NCBI RefSeq assembly: GCF_002866925.1
Contig: NZ_PKUQ01000022.1
Span: 124,001 to 188,000 of the forward strand
DNA from: Cohaesibacter celericrescens
GTDB taxonomy: Bacteria; Pseudomonadota; Alphaproteobacteria; Rhizobiales; Cohaesibacteraceae
DNA: 64,000 nt
Direction of reading: 5' to 3'
Part shown: positions 9,719 through 19,167 of the stretch, in pieces
How positions within the stretch are numbered: the first letter of the stretch is position 1
Layout of the letters: each line of letters opens with the position of its first letter
The notes under the pieces: generated by a model
The model's input: the letters and a program-made list of their open reading frames with translations, nothing else
Databases searched by the model: none
What the model was told of the DNA's origin: nothing
Made by a program: the position numbers and the translations under genes

Positions 9719-10024
9719 ATGTTGGTTGATCGCAGAATAAGCATCGTTGCAAAGACCTTATTGGTCGCAGGGACCCTATCGCTTTTCGGATTGGTCCCAG
9801 CTGCTGCTTTTCCAAAACTGGCGTTACCGAACGTTATTCAGCAAAACCTGGAACCAGGGAAAACACAGCCACGAGCTTCTGCTAACAGTCACAGAGACCA
9901 GAACACATCGCGATCGCCTCTAATCATGGACATCGGAGCCCGGACACAATTGTTCGATGGTGACTTTCTTTGTGTATCGAGCGACCAACGTTCCAACCTG
10001 TTCGCAAATTCAAACCAGTTCTAG
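9719..10024 (+). CDS. small exported protein of unknown function
   Basis: A 101-residue protein with a strong Shine-Dalgarno stretch (GAGGAAGAGGAAG) just before the ATG. Residues 1-30 form a Sec signal peptide with a hydrophobic core near residues 12-27 and an AAA-F type cleavage region. The mature part is polar, rich in Asn, Gln and Ser, has one Cys, and resembles no family I recognise. It ends 17 bp before the convergent GntR gene. I judge it real from the ribosome-binding site and signal peptide together; no function can be offered. Confidence 0.6.
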   Translation: MLVDRRISIVAKTLLVAGTLSLFGLVPAAAFPKLALPNVIQQNLEPGKTQPRASANSHRDQNTSRSPLIMDIGARTQLFDGDFLCVSSDQRSNLFANSNQF

Positions 10025-10040
10025 CTCTTTTGAGACGAGC

Positions 10041-10703
10041 CTAGTCGGCGTCACTTTTTTTGTTTCCAATTGATTCCAACAATTGATCTTTTACGTGATT
10101 GATGTGATCGGCGAGCAGTGCAGCTGCGACTTTTGGGTTTTTGTCTCTGGCAGCATCAACAATCGCCTGATGCTCTTTGTGCGCGCGTTTCTGACTATCC
10201 TGTGTTAGTGCAATCTGCAATCGCACATACCTATCGATATTGTCATGGATACGGCGCAATATTTTCATTGTTGCGTGTTTTTGTGCTGACCGGTAAAGCG
10301 TTTCATGAAATTTCCAGTTGAGTGTGCCCCACTCCTGAATGGAGGCCTCGTCGCGCATCTGACTGATTAAAAGCTCTGCTTTTTGCAAGTCTTCTTCTGT
10401 GATGCTGGCAATCGCTTTTTCAAATAGCCAGTTTTCGAGCATGATACGAATTTCGAACAATTCCGCTATTTCGGATGGTTCCAGTCGCGTCACCACGGCG
10501 CCTTTGTGGGACACCAAAGTGATCAACCCCTCAGCTTCCAATTGACGCAGGGCTTCTCTTACCGGAATCCGGCTGACCCCCAACTCGTTTGCAATGGCTT
10601 CCTGTTTGACCTGCACACCTTCGTTGAGCTGTCCGGTAAGGATCCGTTTGCGCAATTCATCAGCAACAATGGTAGTGGTGGTGCGTCGCACGATCTGAGC
10701 CAT
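10041..10703 (-). CDS. GntR-family transcriptional regulator (FadR/FCD subgroup)
   Basis: The N-terminal winged helix-turn-helix contains VSRIPVREALRQLEAEGLI, typical of GntR. An all-helical FCD ligand domain follows, with the conserved Arg/Asp/His pattern in the WHETL and HINHV regions. The ATG at 10703 has GGAAAG upstream and gives 220 residues, usual for the subgroup; a longer in-frame extension would add an atypical hydrophobic stretch. It is divergent from a DapA-type gene and a 4-hydroxyproline epimerase gene, so it most likely senses a hydroxyproline-derived ligand and represses them. The ligand is inferred from context. Confidence 0.88.
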   Translation of the reverse strand: MAQIVRRTTTTIVADELRKRILTGQLNEGVQVKQEAIANELGVSRIPVREALRQLEAEGLITLVSHKGAVVTRLEPSEIAELFEIRIMLENWLFEKAIASITEEDLQKAELLISQMRDEASIQEWGTLNWKFHETLYRSAQKHATMKILRRIHDNIDRYVRLQIALTQDSQKRAHKEHQAIVDAARDKNPKVAAALLADHINHVKDQLLESIGNKKSDAD

Positions 10704-10944
10704 ATCGATCTTTCCAACTTGGTGTAACAGCCGAACAAATCGTCGAAGGATGCCAGCTCTGAAATAATATAATATCCAATACTCAACGTTGCGCAATAGC
10801 AATTGATGCGTCCACAGGGTCATGCAGTACCATAACGGGCTGTTTCAACATATTGATTTTCTATAATTAATTATCGCTTAGCCCATGAGAAACTCATAAT
10901 ACTGTCCTCTTTTATGGCTTTCCTTGTAGCAGTTTCTTTCATTT

Positions 10945-11005
10945 TTGGATCCAAGATTTGTTTCGGACTTGCGCCATGATCCGTATTTATGCATATTGTA
11001 TCCAA
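10945..11005. promoter_or_regulatory. paired operator-like palindromes between gntR and the hydroxyproline genes
   Basis: TTGGATCCAA, a perfect 10-bp palindrome, lies at 10945-10954. The near copy TTGTATCCAA lies at 10996-11005, 51 bp away, or about five helical turns. A third partial copy, TAATATCCAAT, lies at 10770-10780, before the gntR start. Position in the 428-bp divergent region and helical phasing suit a GntR operator pair. Binding by this regulator is inferred. Confidence 0.4.
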
Positions 11006-11131
11006 TTATTGATTTACAAAAATCTGAAACCGGATTGTGCGCAAATCATTCGCATACAAGGCTATCGGGTGCAGACTTCGCTTCAAAAACACGAAAAGCA
11101 CCCCACTTCACGTATTAGACAGGAGGCTACA

Positions 11132-12037
11132 ATGGTTAAATGGCAGGGTGTTTTTCCCGCAGTTACGACAAAATTTAATGACGATATGTCCTTGGACTAT
11201 GCTGGCAACGTCTCCCATATCGCATGGCAAATCGATAATGGCGTCGACGGTGTTGTCGTGTGTGGTTCCCTTGGGGAAGCCAGCACTCTGGAGGTTGATG
11301 AAAAAGTCCAAATTGTAAAAGCAGCCAAAGAAGCCTCTCAAGATCGCATTCCGGTTATTGCAACCGTGTCCGAAACAGCAACCCTGCGCGGGCTTTCCTT
11401 TGTCGACAAAGCCCAGAAAGCAGGAGCTGACGGCTTTATGGTGCTACCCGGAACGCTTTATCATGCGGATAGTCGCGAAGCAGTCGCACATTATCAGACG
11501 ATTGCGGATGCGTCCGACAAACCGATCCTGATTTACAACAACCCAGTGGGGTATCGCGTCGATCTGGGGGAAAGTGAACTTGCTGAACTGGCGAAGGATC
11601 CCAAGTTCCAAGCCATTAAAGAAAGTTCGGATGACATCCGGCGCACAACCACCCTACGCAACCGCTTTGGCAACAGGTTTTCACTGATGATGGGTGTCGA
11701 CAATCTGGCGCTCGAAAGCCTTATGATGGGAGCTGACGGTTGGATAGCCGGTCTTGTAGATGCGTTTCCGGCCGAAACGGTTGCCATTTACAAGCTGGCC
11801 AAAGCAGGTCGTTGGGATGAAGCCAGAGAAATATATCGCTGGTTTGTTCCGCTCCTGGAACTAGATGTAAGCACCAAGCTGGTTCAAAATATCAAGCTGG
11901 CCGGATTGGTGGTCGGACGGTGTAACGACGTGGTTCGTATGCCTCGCATGCCACTGGCCGGTGCAGACAGAGACAAGGTTGTTGGCATTGTCGAAAAAGC
12001 CATAGCCAGTCGCCCGACATTGCCTACCGATATCTAA
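11132..12037 (+). CDS. DapA-family aldolase/deaminase, probable 1-pyrroline-4-hydroxy-2-carboxylate deaminase
   Basis: A 301-residue (beta/alpha)8 protein of the dihydrodipicolinate synthase/N-acetylneuraminate lyase family. The ATG has a perfect AGGAGG 6 bases upstream. GSLGE (45-49) replaces the family's usual GTTGE, the catalytic Tyr is Y135 in LIYNNPVG, and the Schiff-base Lys is K163 in AIKESS. Because the next gene encodes 4-hydroxyproline 2-epimerase, the best fit is the deaminase that converts pyrroline-4-hydroxy-2-carboxylate to alpha-ketoglutarate semialdehyde. The oxidase and the semialdehyde dehydrogenase of that route are not in the window. A lysine-pathway DapA is unlikely in this context. 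Confidence 0.8.
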   Translation: MVKWQGVFPAVTTKFNDDMSLDYAGNVSHIAWQIDNGVDGVVVCGSLGEASTLEVDEKVQIVKAAKEASQDRIPVIATVSETATLRGLSFVDKAQKAGADGFMVLPGTLYHADSREAVAHYQTIADASDKPILIYNNPVGYRVDLGESELAELAKDPKFQAIKESSDDIRRTTTLRNRFGNRFSLMMGVDNLALESLMMGADGWIAGLVDAFPAETVAIYKLAKAGRWDEAREIYRWFVPLLELDVSTKLVQNIKLAGLVVGRCNDVVRMPRMPLAGADRDKVVGIVEKAIASRPTLPTDI

Positions 12038-12204
12038 CGCTCAAAGATTGGCCACAGTTGAGGGGGCATGCTTGCCCAAAACACTTTCGAACTCTCTTCA
12101 TGTGGTAGTTACCCTTGCTGGATAATCACAGCGATGGCACGATACTGGCGGGACGTTGCATTGCCTGACGCCCTGCCCCTTTGTTCAGACCTTGAGGGAA
12201 AGTT

Positions 12205-13218
12205 ATGCCGAGCATAAAGCCCAATACATTTTTGTGCATTGATGGCCACACCTGTGGCAATCCCGTGCGTTTGGTTGCAGGCGGTGCGCCAATACTTAAG
12301 GGAGAGACCCAGAGCGCAAGACGGCAATATTTTCTGGAGCATTATGACTGGATCAGAACGGGGTTGATGTTCGAACCACGTGGTCATGACATGATGTCGG
12401 GGGCTATCCTTTCACCGTCAACCAGAGACGACTGCGATATATCTATTCTCTTTATAGAAACCTCGGGCTGTTTGCCGATGTGTGGGCATGGCACCATCGG
12501 CACGGTGACGTTTGCGCTGGAACGCGGATTGGTTCAGCCAGCACAACAAGGCACTTTGACATTGGACGCCCCTGCTGGACGCATTGTCGCGCATTATGAA
12601 CAGACTGCCAACGGCAAAGTCAGCAAGGTCAAGATCACTAATGTGCCATCCTATCTGGCGGCAAAAGGCATAAAAATTGAATGTCCAGAACTGGGCACAT
12701 TGACAGTCGATGTGGCCTATGGTGGCAACTTCTACGCAATCATCGAAGAACAAGAAGGGTTTGACGGTCTCCAGACCATGAAACCGGCTGATGTTCTGAG
12801 ACTGTCGCCCGTCGTCCGTGAACGTGTCAACGAAGCCATCACGCTTTCGCATCCGGAAGATAAGACAATCGAAGGCGTAAGCCATGTCATGTGGACCGGT
12901 TCCCCTACCAATGCAACGAGCGACATGGCAAATGCAGTTTTCTACGGAGACAAAGCCATAGACCGAAGCCCCTGCGGCACAGGAACATCGGCACGCATGG
13001 CGCAATTGGCAGCGACAGGCAGACTGAAGGTCGGCGATCACTTTGTTCATGAGTCGATTATCGGCAGCCAGTTCACTGGTTGCGTAGAATCAGCAACCAA
13101 AGTGGGTGACTTTGAGGCCATTATTCCCAGCATTGAAGGCTGGGCCGTTCAAACGGGATACAATACAATTTTCCTCAATGAGGAAGATCCGTTTGTTCAT
13201 GGGTTTCAGGTTGTTTAA
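12205..13218 (+). CDS. 4-hydroxyproline 2-epimerase (proline racemase family)
   Basis: Interconverts trans-4-hydroxy-L-proline and cis-4-hydroxy-D-proline by a two-base, cofactor-free mechanism. Both catalytic cysteines are present: C93 in PMCGHGTIG and C257 in SPCGTGTSA. That argues against the Thr-containing dehydratase branch of the family. Length is 337 residues and GAGGGAAAG precedes the ATG. It sits 167 bp downstream of the DapA-type deaminase gene and probably belongs to the same GntR-controlled unit. Strict proline racemase activity is a less likely alternative given the partner gene. Confidence 0.88.
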   Translation: MPSIKPNTFLCIDGHTCGNPVRLVAGGAPILKGETQSARRQYFLEHYDWIRTGLMFEPRGHDMMSGAILSPSTRDDCDISILFIETSGCLPMCGHGTIGTVTFALERGLVQPAQQGTLTLDAPAGRIVAHYEQTANGKVSKVKITNVPSYLAAKGIKIECPELGTLTVDVAYGGNFYAIIEEQEGFDGLQTMKPADVLRLSPVVRERVNEAITLSHPEDKTIEGVSHVMWTGSPTNATSDMANAVFYGDKAIDRSPCGTGTSARMAQLAATGRLKVGDHFVHESIIGSQFTGCVESATKVGDFEAIIPSIEGWAVQTGYNTIFLNEEDPFVHGFQVV

Positions 13219-13268
13219 GTCCCATCCAACGCCTTGTTCGGCGCCGTTCGCCCTGGAAATTTGGGTTT

Positions 13269-13877
13269 TCAGCTTTTGGCCAAGGCGCTCTCAACCGCTT
13301 GTTCCAATCGGTCGTCACCCCAAAACATTTCCCCGTTTTGAGTCACAAAGAATGGAGCGCCAAACACACCCAGAGAATCTGCTTCATCTGTAAGGTTTCG
13401 TAATTTTTGTTTCACCGTCAGACTGCCAGCCTTTTCCAGAACACTTTTGGCATCAAATCCAAGCTGCTCGAGAATGTTTGTAAGTGCTGTCGCATCGGTC
13501 AGCCCCGCGCCCTTTTGGAAATGAGCGGAATAGACCGTTCGTGCAAACTCTGGCAACCGACTGTCACCCATTAGATGGCAGGCAATACGGGTGGGTAACA
13601 ATCCATTTTGAGGGAATGGGTCGGGGACCTTAAAAGGCGACAACCTGTATCGGTGACTTTGACGCGCAACATCCATCCACATGTAATCGGCTTTTTTGGG
13701 ATTCTTCGTCATTGGACTGTCGATTGACCCCAAATCTTTCTTAAAAATGGCCCCAAGCAAAAACGGACGCCAGTCCAGCTCCACACCAGAGCGATTTGCG
13801 GTCTCCTCAATACGCATTGCGGATAGATAAGAATAGGGTGAAGCAAATTCGAACCAGAACTGTAACCGTGCAGTCAA
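13269..13877 (-). CDS. 2-hydroxychromene-2-carboxylate isomerase-like (DsbA/GST-kappa fold)
   Basis: A 202-residue thioredoxin-fold protein with SPYSYL near residues 13-18, where the Ser replaces the DsbA Cys as in glutathione S-transferase kappa and HCCA isomerases. VFGAPFFV near residue 170 is the cis-Pro loop, and the C-terminal FWGDDRLE is typical. HCCA isomerases work in naphthalene degradation, but homologues are common outside such pathways and no other aromatic-degradation gene is nearby. The physiological substrate is therefore unknown. It is convergent with the epimerase gene. Confidence 0.85.
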   Translation of the reverse strand: MTARLQFWFEFASPYSYLSAMRIEETANRSGVELDWRPFLLGAIFKKDLGSIDSPMTKNPKKADYMWMDVARQSHRYRLSPFKVPDPFPQNGLLPTRIACHLMGDSRLPEFARTVYSAHFQKGAGLTDATALTNILEQLGFDAKSVLEKAGSLTVKQKLRNLTDEADSLGVFGAPFFVTQNGEMFWGDDRLEQAVESALAKS

Positions 13878-14209
13878 AATGATATTTCCCCACCCTTAAG
13901 ACGATTATTTATCCAGACATATACGTATAGAAACCAATTTCCAGTCTCAAAACTGCAATATCTTGTGGTTATAACCTATAAAATCGTAAACTGCGCGGAG
14001 CTGCGACTTAAAGTGACAGGAGCCATGCGCATGTTTCATAGATTTTCCCATAAGAAGCACTTGATCTTTTGCGCTGGGAGTCGCACCAATGGGACGTTGC
14101 TTTTTCCGCCTGCTGGCCAGGGCCAAGCCCTCTCGATAGAGACACCAGCTGCGGACCCCGATCACGCAGATCTAAGCGGGCGATTTGGCCAGCTATAAAA
14201 GGACCAATG
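13878..14209. other. divergent intergenic region (HCCA isomerase / fumarase)
   Basis: About 330 bp. It is AT-rich near 13900-13990 and should hold both divergent promoters. I see no convincing small gene. The in-frame extension of the fumarase frame back to 14069 lacks a ribosome-binding site. Confidence 0.4.
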
Positions 14210-15826
14210 ATGAGCTATCAGGCGAACAAACTGTTCCCACTTGGGAAAGACCAAACACCCTACCGCAAATTGACTTCCGATTATGTTTCAGTGGAAACTT
14301 TCAAGGGCAAAGACGTGCTCGTGGTTCAGGAAGAAGGCATTCGCATCCTTTCTGAACAAGCCTTTATGGATATCAACCATTTGTTGCGCCCCGAGCACCT
14401 AGCGCAGCTACGCAAAATTCTCGACGATGAAGAATCAACTGGCAACGACAAATTTGTCGCTTTCGATCTTTTGAAAAATGCCAATATTTCTGCCGCCGGT
14501 ATTTTGCCTATGTGTCAGGACACGGGCACAGGGATTGTTGTGGGCAAAAAAGGCACCAGCGTTTGGGTTGAAGGCTCTGACGAAGGCGCGCTTAGCCAAG
14601 GTGTATTTGACGCTTACAACAAAAAGAACCTGCGCTACAGCCAGCTTGCTCCGATCTCCATGTTTGAGGAGCAAAACACCAAGAACAACCTGCCGGCACA
14701 GATCGATATTTTCTCAGAAGGCGACGACGAGTATAAATTTCTATTCATGGCAAAAGGCGGCGGCTCGGCCAACAAGACGTTCCTTTATCAGGGCACCCCT
14801 TCCCTGTTGACCAAAGAGCGCTTGCTTGCCTTCCTTGATGAAAAGATCAAGACTCTGGGCACAGCTGCTTGTCCGCCATACCATCTGGCTGTCACCATCG
14901 GTGGCCTCTCGGCAGAGATGAACCTAAAAACCACTAAATTGGCCTCCGCTCATTATTATGACGCATTGCCAACCACGGGGTCCGAGACAGCCAACGCGTT
15001 CCGCGACCTTGAGATGGAAGAAGAAATCCACAAAATGACCCAAAAAATGGGTATTGGCGCACAGTTCGGTGGCAAGTATTTCTGCCATGATGTGCGTGTG
15101 GTTCGTCTTCCTCGTCACGGGGCATCATTGCCCATTTCCATTGGCGTATCCTGTTCTGCTGACCGTCAGTGTAAAGGCAAGATCACCAAAGACGGCATAT
15201 TCATTGAAGCCCTGGAAACAAATCCCGCAAAATACTTGCCAGACGTAGACAGCGAGGAGCTCGGCGGCGATGTGGTCAAAATTGACCTCAATGCACCAAT
15301 GGCTGAGCAATTGGCCGCGCTTTCAAAATATCCGACCAAAACCCGTTTGTCGTTGACTGGCCCGCTGATTGTGGCTCGTGATTTGGCCCATGCCAAAATC
15401 CGCGCACGTCTGGAAGCTGGCGAGCCGATGCCGGAATATATGAAAAACCATCCAGTCTATTATGCAGGTCCTGCAAAAACACCTGAAGGTTTTGCTTCAG
15501 GGTCCTTTGGCCCAACCACTGCGGGACGTATGGACAGCTTTGTTGATCAGTTCCAGTCATTCGGTGGCTCAATGATCATGTTGGCCAAAGGCAACCGCTC
15601 CAAAGCGGTCACCAACGCCTGTAAAGAGCATGGTGGTTTCTATCTTGGGTCCATTGGCGGGCCTGCCGCACGACTGGCTCAAGACTGCATAAAAAAGGTC
15701 GAATGTGTTGAATATCCAGAACTGGGTATGGAAGCTGTATGGCGCATTGAAGTCGAAGATTTCCCTGCATTCATCGTCGTCGACGACAAAGGCAACGATT
15801 TCTTTGCTGAACTGAATTTGGGTTAA
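14210..15826 (+). CDS. fumarate hydratase, class I (4Fe-4S)
   Basis: Hydrates fumarate to L-malate in the TCA cycle, using an oxygen-sensitive [4Fe-4S] cluster. The 538-residue product covers both class I domains fused. Cluster and active-site regions are visible: [18 protein letters not shown] and [16 protein letters not shown]-terminal GGPAARLAQ is also typical. The ATG at 14210 is 7 bases after AAAGGA; an adjacent ATG three bases earlier is too close. Class I rather than class II is clear from the Cys motifs. It is followed by a strong terminator. Confidence 0.94.
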   Translation: MSYQANKLFPLGKDQTPYRKLTSDYVSVETFKGKDVLVVQEEGIRILSEQAFMDINHLLRPEHLAQLRKILDDEESTGNDKFVAFDLLKNANISAAGILPMCQDTGTGIVVGKKGTSVWVEGSDEGALSQGVFDAYNKKNLRYSQLAPISMFEEQNTKNNLPAQIDIFSEGDDEYKFLFMAKGGGSANKTFLYQGTPSLLTKERLLAFLDEKIKTLGTAACPPYHLAVTIGGLSAEMNLKTTKLASAHYYDALPTTGSETANAFRDLEMEEEIHKMTQKMGIGAQFGGKYFCHDVRVVRLPRHGASLPISIGVSCSADRQCKGKITKDGIFIEALETNPAKYLPDVDSEELGGDVVKIDLNAPMAEQLAALSKYPTKTRLSLTGPLIVARDLAHAKIRARLEAGEPMPEYMKNHPVYYAGPAKTPEGFASGSFGPTTAGRMDSFVDQFQSFGGSMIMLAKGNRSKAVTNACKEHGGFYLGSIGGPAARLAQDCIKKVECVEYPELGMEAVWRIEVEDFPAFIVVDDKGNDFFAELNLG

Positions 15827-15858
15827 TTTCCATTCTTCTGAGTTCTGCACAAACAAAA

Positions 15859-15891
15859 GAAAAGCCCGGTGATCAGCCGGGCTTTTTCTTT
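15859..15891 (+). terminator. rho-independent terminator after fumarase
   Basis: A 9-bp stem AAAGCCCGG/CCGGGCTTT with a 7-base loop is followed by T5. It also has A-rich flanks and may serve the convergent autotransporter gene. Confidence 0.9.
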
Positions 15892-15949
15892 TGTATCAGC
15901 ACCTTGAATCAAACTCCTAAGAAAATGATTCCACCTAATTCAGGTTACC

Positions 15950-17263
15950 TTACCAACGGACACGCAATCCAACCGTGCCTGTGTGATTGCGTTCAATGCT
16001 GTTAAAGGCAGCAGAATATCCAGCAGACAGAGCGACATTTTCGTTCAGATTTGCCATTACAGACGCATAGATATTAGCGACATTCAGCGGCGGTTTTGCC
16101 CCCACATATTCGTAGCTAGACCCTTGATTGGTTGAAATGCGACTGGCATTGGACAGTTCGCCAAAACGATGGCTCCAGTATCCTCCGATGGTTGGGACGA
16201 TCGACATATAATCTCCCACGAAAGCGGATGATAGATTCAGCCCCAGCTTGGTGCTACCAATCATTGTCGTATTCTTGTCGGTCAAAACGGCTGCAGATGC
16301 ATTGCCCTGTTCAAGCACCTCATCTTGCATGAGCCAATTCATTTCGACTCCGGCCAGCGGCTGGATCACCACGCGGCCCGAGGTTAAACGGAACCCGGAT
16401 TCAAAGACTGCACTAATGCGCTTGTTGGTGAATTTTGACCACATAGGCCACAAATTGCCATTGTTGTTGACATCGACGGTGCGGCTGGTTTTGGTACGCT
16501 CGATGCCATATGTGCCAAGCCCATCCAAATACCATTTACCCACTTCCAGGGTTGCTGTGACGCCACCTTTTAATGCGAGAACGTCGAATTCGTTGTTGTT
16601 CTCGTTGATCGCAACGGCAACGTTGGCAACAGAGCCAAGCAGGCCAACGCGGAAATATTCATTTGAATAAATGTCCATCCCAGCCATCAGGCCCCCAGAT
16701 TCAATTTTAACGCTCGCGAGGTTTGCTGTTGCGTTCTTGCTGCCAATGGTACCCAACAATTTTACCCAAATGCCTTTTTCCAGCGGCGGCACATCATCTT
16801 CGCTCATTTCTTCATTAATGGCCTCTGATCCTGCAGCGTCGGCAGCACCGGATGCATATCGAAGAACCATCGCACCAGCTGATACGCGCTCACTGGGTGT
16901 CATCGTCATAGCGCCAGTTGCTGCACCTCCACTAGAACTCGCAGCTACCGAGCCGGCAGAGGCGGAGCCAGCAGACGATTTACCGCCGGATGACACTTCA
17001 CCAACCTGAGTTTGATAGGTCCAGAAAGCGGCTGGAATAGAGGTACAAAAGGGACGTGTTGCTGAAGACAGAAATATATATTGAAAATATTCCGAAAGAT
17101 CGCAGCTGTTGTTGCAAGTCCCTTTGTGCTTGGGACCAGCGGCGACCGTACAATCATCTGTCGCTTGAGCAGATGCCTTGTCAGACATCAGCGTGAAGGC
17201 GAAAAACGCAACAACCACAATAATGGCGAACTTCACAAAGGCATTCAGATTTTGCTTCATCAT
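15950..17263 (-). CDS. autotransporter beta-barrel protein with a short Cys-containing N-terminal domain
   Basis: Residues 1-33 form a signal peptide ending at SAQA. A short mature N-terminal segment follows with four Cys (in DDC, GTC, NSC and PFC), then a Gly/Ser/Ala-rich linker near residues 95-125. The C-terminal about 270 residues show the alternating pattern of an autotransporter beta domain and end in the aromatic VRW, typical of outer-membrane barrels. The exposed part is far shorter than a usual beta-helix passenger. I expect it in the outer membrane; function is unknown. A CtrA-like box lies 79 bases upstream. Confidence 0.85.
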   Translation of the reverse strand: MMKQNLNAFVKFAIIVVVAFFAFTLMSDKASAQATDDCTVAAGPKHKGTCNNSCDLSEYFQYIFLSSATRPFCTSIPAAFWTYQTQVGEVSSGGKSSAGSASAGSVAASSSGGAATGAMTMTPSERVSAGAMVLRYASGAADAAGSEAINEEMSEDDVPPLEKGIWVKLLGTIGSKNATANLASVKIESGGLMAGMDIYSNEYFRVGLLGSVANVAVAINENNNEFDVLALKGGVTATLEVGKWYLDGLGTYGIERTKTSRTVDVNNNGNLWPMWSKFTNKRISAVFESGFRLTSGRVVIQPLAGVEMNWLMQDEVLEQGNASAAVLTDKNTTMIGSTKLGLNLSSAFVGDYMSIVPTIGGYWSHRFGELSNASRISTNQGSSYEYVGAKPPLNVANIYASVMANLNENVALSAGYSAAFNSIERNHTGTVGLRVRW

Positions 17264-17341
17264 TTCAACAAACTTAAAACAAACGGCCCTGATTGCTCAC
17301 CAACGACCTAATGATCATTTTTGGCCCAGACTAATTTTGCA

Positions 17342-17356
17342 TTAACAACATGTTAA
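17342..17356. promoter_or_regulatory. possible CtrA box TTAA-N7-TTAA
   Basis: TTAA, seven bases, then TTAA: the bipartite recognition pattern of CtrA. It lies 79 bases upstream of the autotransporter start and 440 bases upstream of the L,D-transpeptidase gene. The 17264-17793 region (530 bp) holds no convincing gene; it also has clustered TTGATC/TGATCA words at 17617-17655 whose meaning is unclear. Confidence 0.35.
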
Positions 17357-17793
17357 GCTCAGGGGCATTTTTAAGCAAACTGAAACCAAATAGCAACTGC
17401 ATCGCGTGCCTGCATATTGAGCAATCGCGCAAAGAAGCATGATGAAAACAGCATGGACCCGCATAATGAAGTGCAACCCCAATTGAAGTATAGAATCATT
17501 TTTGATTGGCCTGAGAATTAGCATCTTTCAAAAGATACCAATTGGTGCGGTTTTTGAATAACCACCTAAAAACGCTTCTCAAACTGTTGCAAAAACGCCA
17601 CAAAGGACAATTGCTTAGATCAAAAACATAATTGTGATCGAGAATTGATCAAATAAATCTTGCGCTCCCTACCCTTTTTTAGAAATTATCGTATCAAATA
17701 ACGCTGGTATATTCGTTCGGCTCTGTCTTTTTCTGATTTTTTAGGTCTGAAAGAGGGCGGAACAGGCAAATCATTAGGTTCGGGACAAACTAA

Positions 17794-18393
17794 ATGCGGA
17801 AAATCATTACACTTGCGGCAAGCCTTGCTATCGGTTTTGCTGTTGCCGTAACGGGTGCTCAGGCTTCCAAATATTACGATATGGAATCGCAATCTTGGAA
17901 AGAAGTCAGCGGCAACACTCGCGGCGGACGCTCACCAATTAAACGCGCTACAGTTAGCTATGATGGGCCTCACTCGAAGGCCCCCAAAGGTACAATCATC
18001 GTCAACACCAAAGAGCGTCGCCTGTATTACCTATTGGGTGAAGGCAAAGCGGTCAAATACGGTATTGGTGTTGGTCGCCCTGGTTTTCAATGGACTGGCA
18101 CAAACCGCGTGAGCCGCAAGGCGGAATGGCCGGGCTGGACACCTCCTCCTGCTATGCGCAAACGGGTTCCAAATCTTCCTGCACACATGGAGGGCGGACC
18201 GAAAAACCCACTGGGCGCTCGGGCAATGTACATTGGCTCCACAATCTATCGAATCCATGGTTCTAATGAACCTTGGTCAATCGGTCAGGCTGTTTCTTCT
18301 GGTTGTATCCGTCTTGCCAATGAAGACGTGATTGATCTGTATGAACGCGTACAGGTTGGTGCCCGCGTGCACGTCATTCAGGCAAACAAATAA
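17794..18393 (+). CDS. L,D-transpeptidase (YkuD domain), exported
   Basis: A 199-residue periplasmic enzyme that forms 3-3 peptidoglycan cross-links or attaches proteins to the wall. Residues 1-25 are a signal peptide ending AQA. The YkuD domain starts near residue 66 (TIIVNTKERRLYYL), and the catalytic motif HGx(14)SSGCIR is complete with H155, S169 and C171. The absence of extra domains matches the small ErfK/YbiS-like proteins abundant in Rhizobiales. It is monocistronic, with its own terminator. Confidence 0.93.
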   Translation: MRKIITLAASLAIGFAVAVTGAQASKYYDMESQSWKEVSGNTRGGRSPIKRATVSYDGPHSKAPKGTIIVNTKERRLYYLLGEGKAVKYGIGVGRPGFQWTGTNRVSRKAEWPGWTPPPAMRKRVPNLPAHMEGGPKNPLGARAMYIGSTIYRIHGSNEPWSIGQAVSSGCIRLANEDVIDLYERVQVGARVHVIQANK

Positions 18394-18425
18394 TCAAATT
18401 CGGGGTCTTTTATACCCAGATATAG

Positions 18426-18459
18426 AAAAAGCCGGTCACTTTTGTGATCGGCTTTTTTA
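18426..18459 (+). terminator. rho-independent terminator after the L,D-transpeptidase gene
   Basis: Stem AAAAAGCCGGTCAC pairs with the GTGATCGGCTTTTTT side, allowing G-T pairing, and ends in T6. It also lies at the 3' side of the convergent DUF971 gene. Confidence 0.88.
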
Positions 18460-18478
18460 TGCGGACCCGACGGAGCAA

Positions 18479-18835
18479 CTACCCCCTATTGAGCCCCTTA
18501 GCACTCAACTCAGATAGGTATGTTTGCCAGATTTCGTCTTTTGCCTTACCCGATTGCAAAAAATAATCCCAAGTATAGTATCCAGTGTCGTGTAGATCGG
18601 TGAAAGACAGACGTACAGCATAATTACCGACAGGCTCAATATTCATAATTTCAACGTTGCGTTTGCCGCCAATAGTCTTTTTTTCATCAGCATTATGCCC
18701 CTGCACTTCAGCGCTGGGTGATGTCACACGAAGAAACTCTGCGGAAAATTCATACTTTTCACCAGTATCAAAGGACACAGCCAACGTCTTCTTATCTTGG
18801 CTCAGACGGATATCAGAGGGCCAGGCTTGGGTCAT
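18479..18835 (-). CDS. DUF971-domain protein (gamma-butyrobetaine hydroxylase N-terminal-like)
   Basis: A 118-residue single-domain protein. WPSDIRLSQDKKTLAVSFDTGEKY is the hallmark opening of DUF971, with LRVTSPSAEVQG and LSFTDLHDTGYYTWDYF further on. Related domains form the N-terminal part of gamma-butyrobetaine dioxygenases, and stand-alone versions occur near Fe-S or molybdenum cofactor genes. Here it is divergent from moaA with about 330 bp between starts. Function unproven. Confidence 0.88.
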   Translation of the reverse strand: MTQAWPSDIRLSQDKKTLAVSFDTGEKYEFSAEFLRVTSPSAEVQGHNADEKKTIGGKRNVEIMNIEPVGNYAVRLSFTDLHDTGYYTWDYFLQSGKAKDEIWQTYLSELSAKGLNRG

Positions 18836-19167
18836 GTCACACGATTCCTTCGTTTCTTCGATGTTGCATTTCTAGGTATTTTATAACGCACAAATAGAAT
18901 TTCACTTGTGAAAGGTCAATGAGCCAGCCGCTTAGCTTAATTGACGCAGGGACTATCGTCTGGATACCCTGCCTTCTCTGCCATGCTCCGCCAATACCCG
19001 CATCTTGGCGAATTTGTAATCTAGTACGCATGATTGATGATGGATTTTTATCGCTGAGGTCGGTAAAATCCCATATCGTCGAGACGCTGGGCCTATTATG
19101 GGAATCCAGTATTTTTTGGAGACGATCTGGCGGAACCTGAAACTCCGTCGGAAAGTAGGAGCATGTA
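18836..19167. other. intergenic region upstream of moaA
   Basis: 332 bp between divergent genes. I looked for a molybdenum-cofactor riboswitch by its expected position and found no fold I could defend. The moaA ribosome-binding site AGGAG lies at the right end. Confidence 0.35.

Noticed and set aside
17342..17524. A 60-codon minus-strand frame upstream of the autotransporter
   Set aside because: It overlaps the CtrA-like box and AT-rich promoter region and has no ribosome-binding site; the hydrophobic translation looks accidental.
18836..19167. Possible molybdenum-cofactor riboswitch before moaA
   Set aside because: Only the position is right; I could not build the expected conserved core or pairing.
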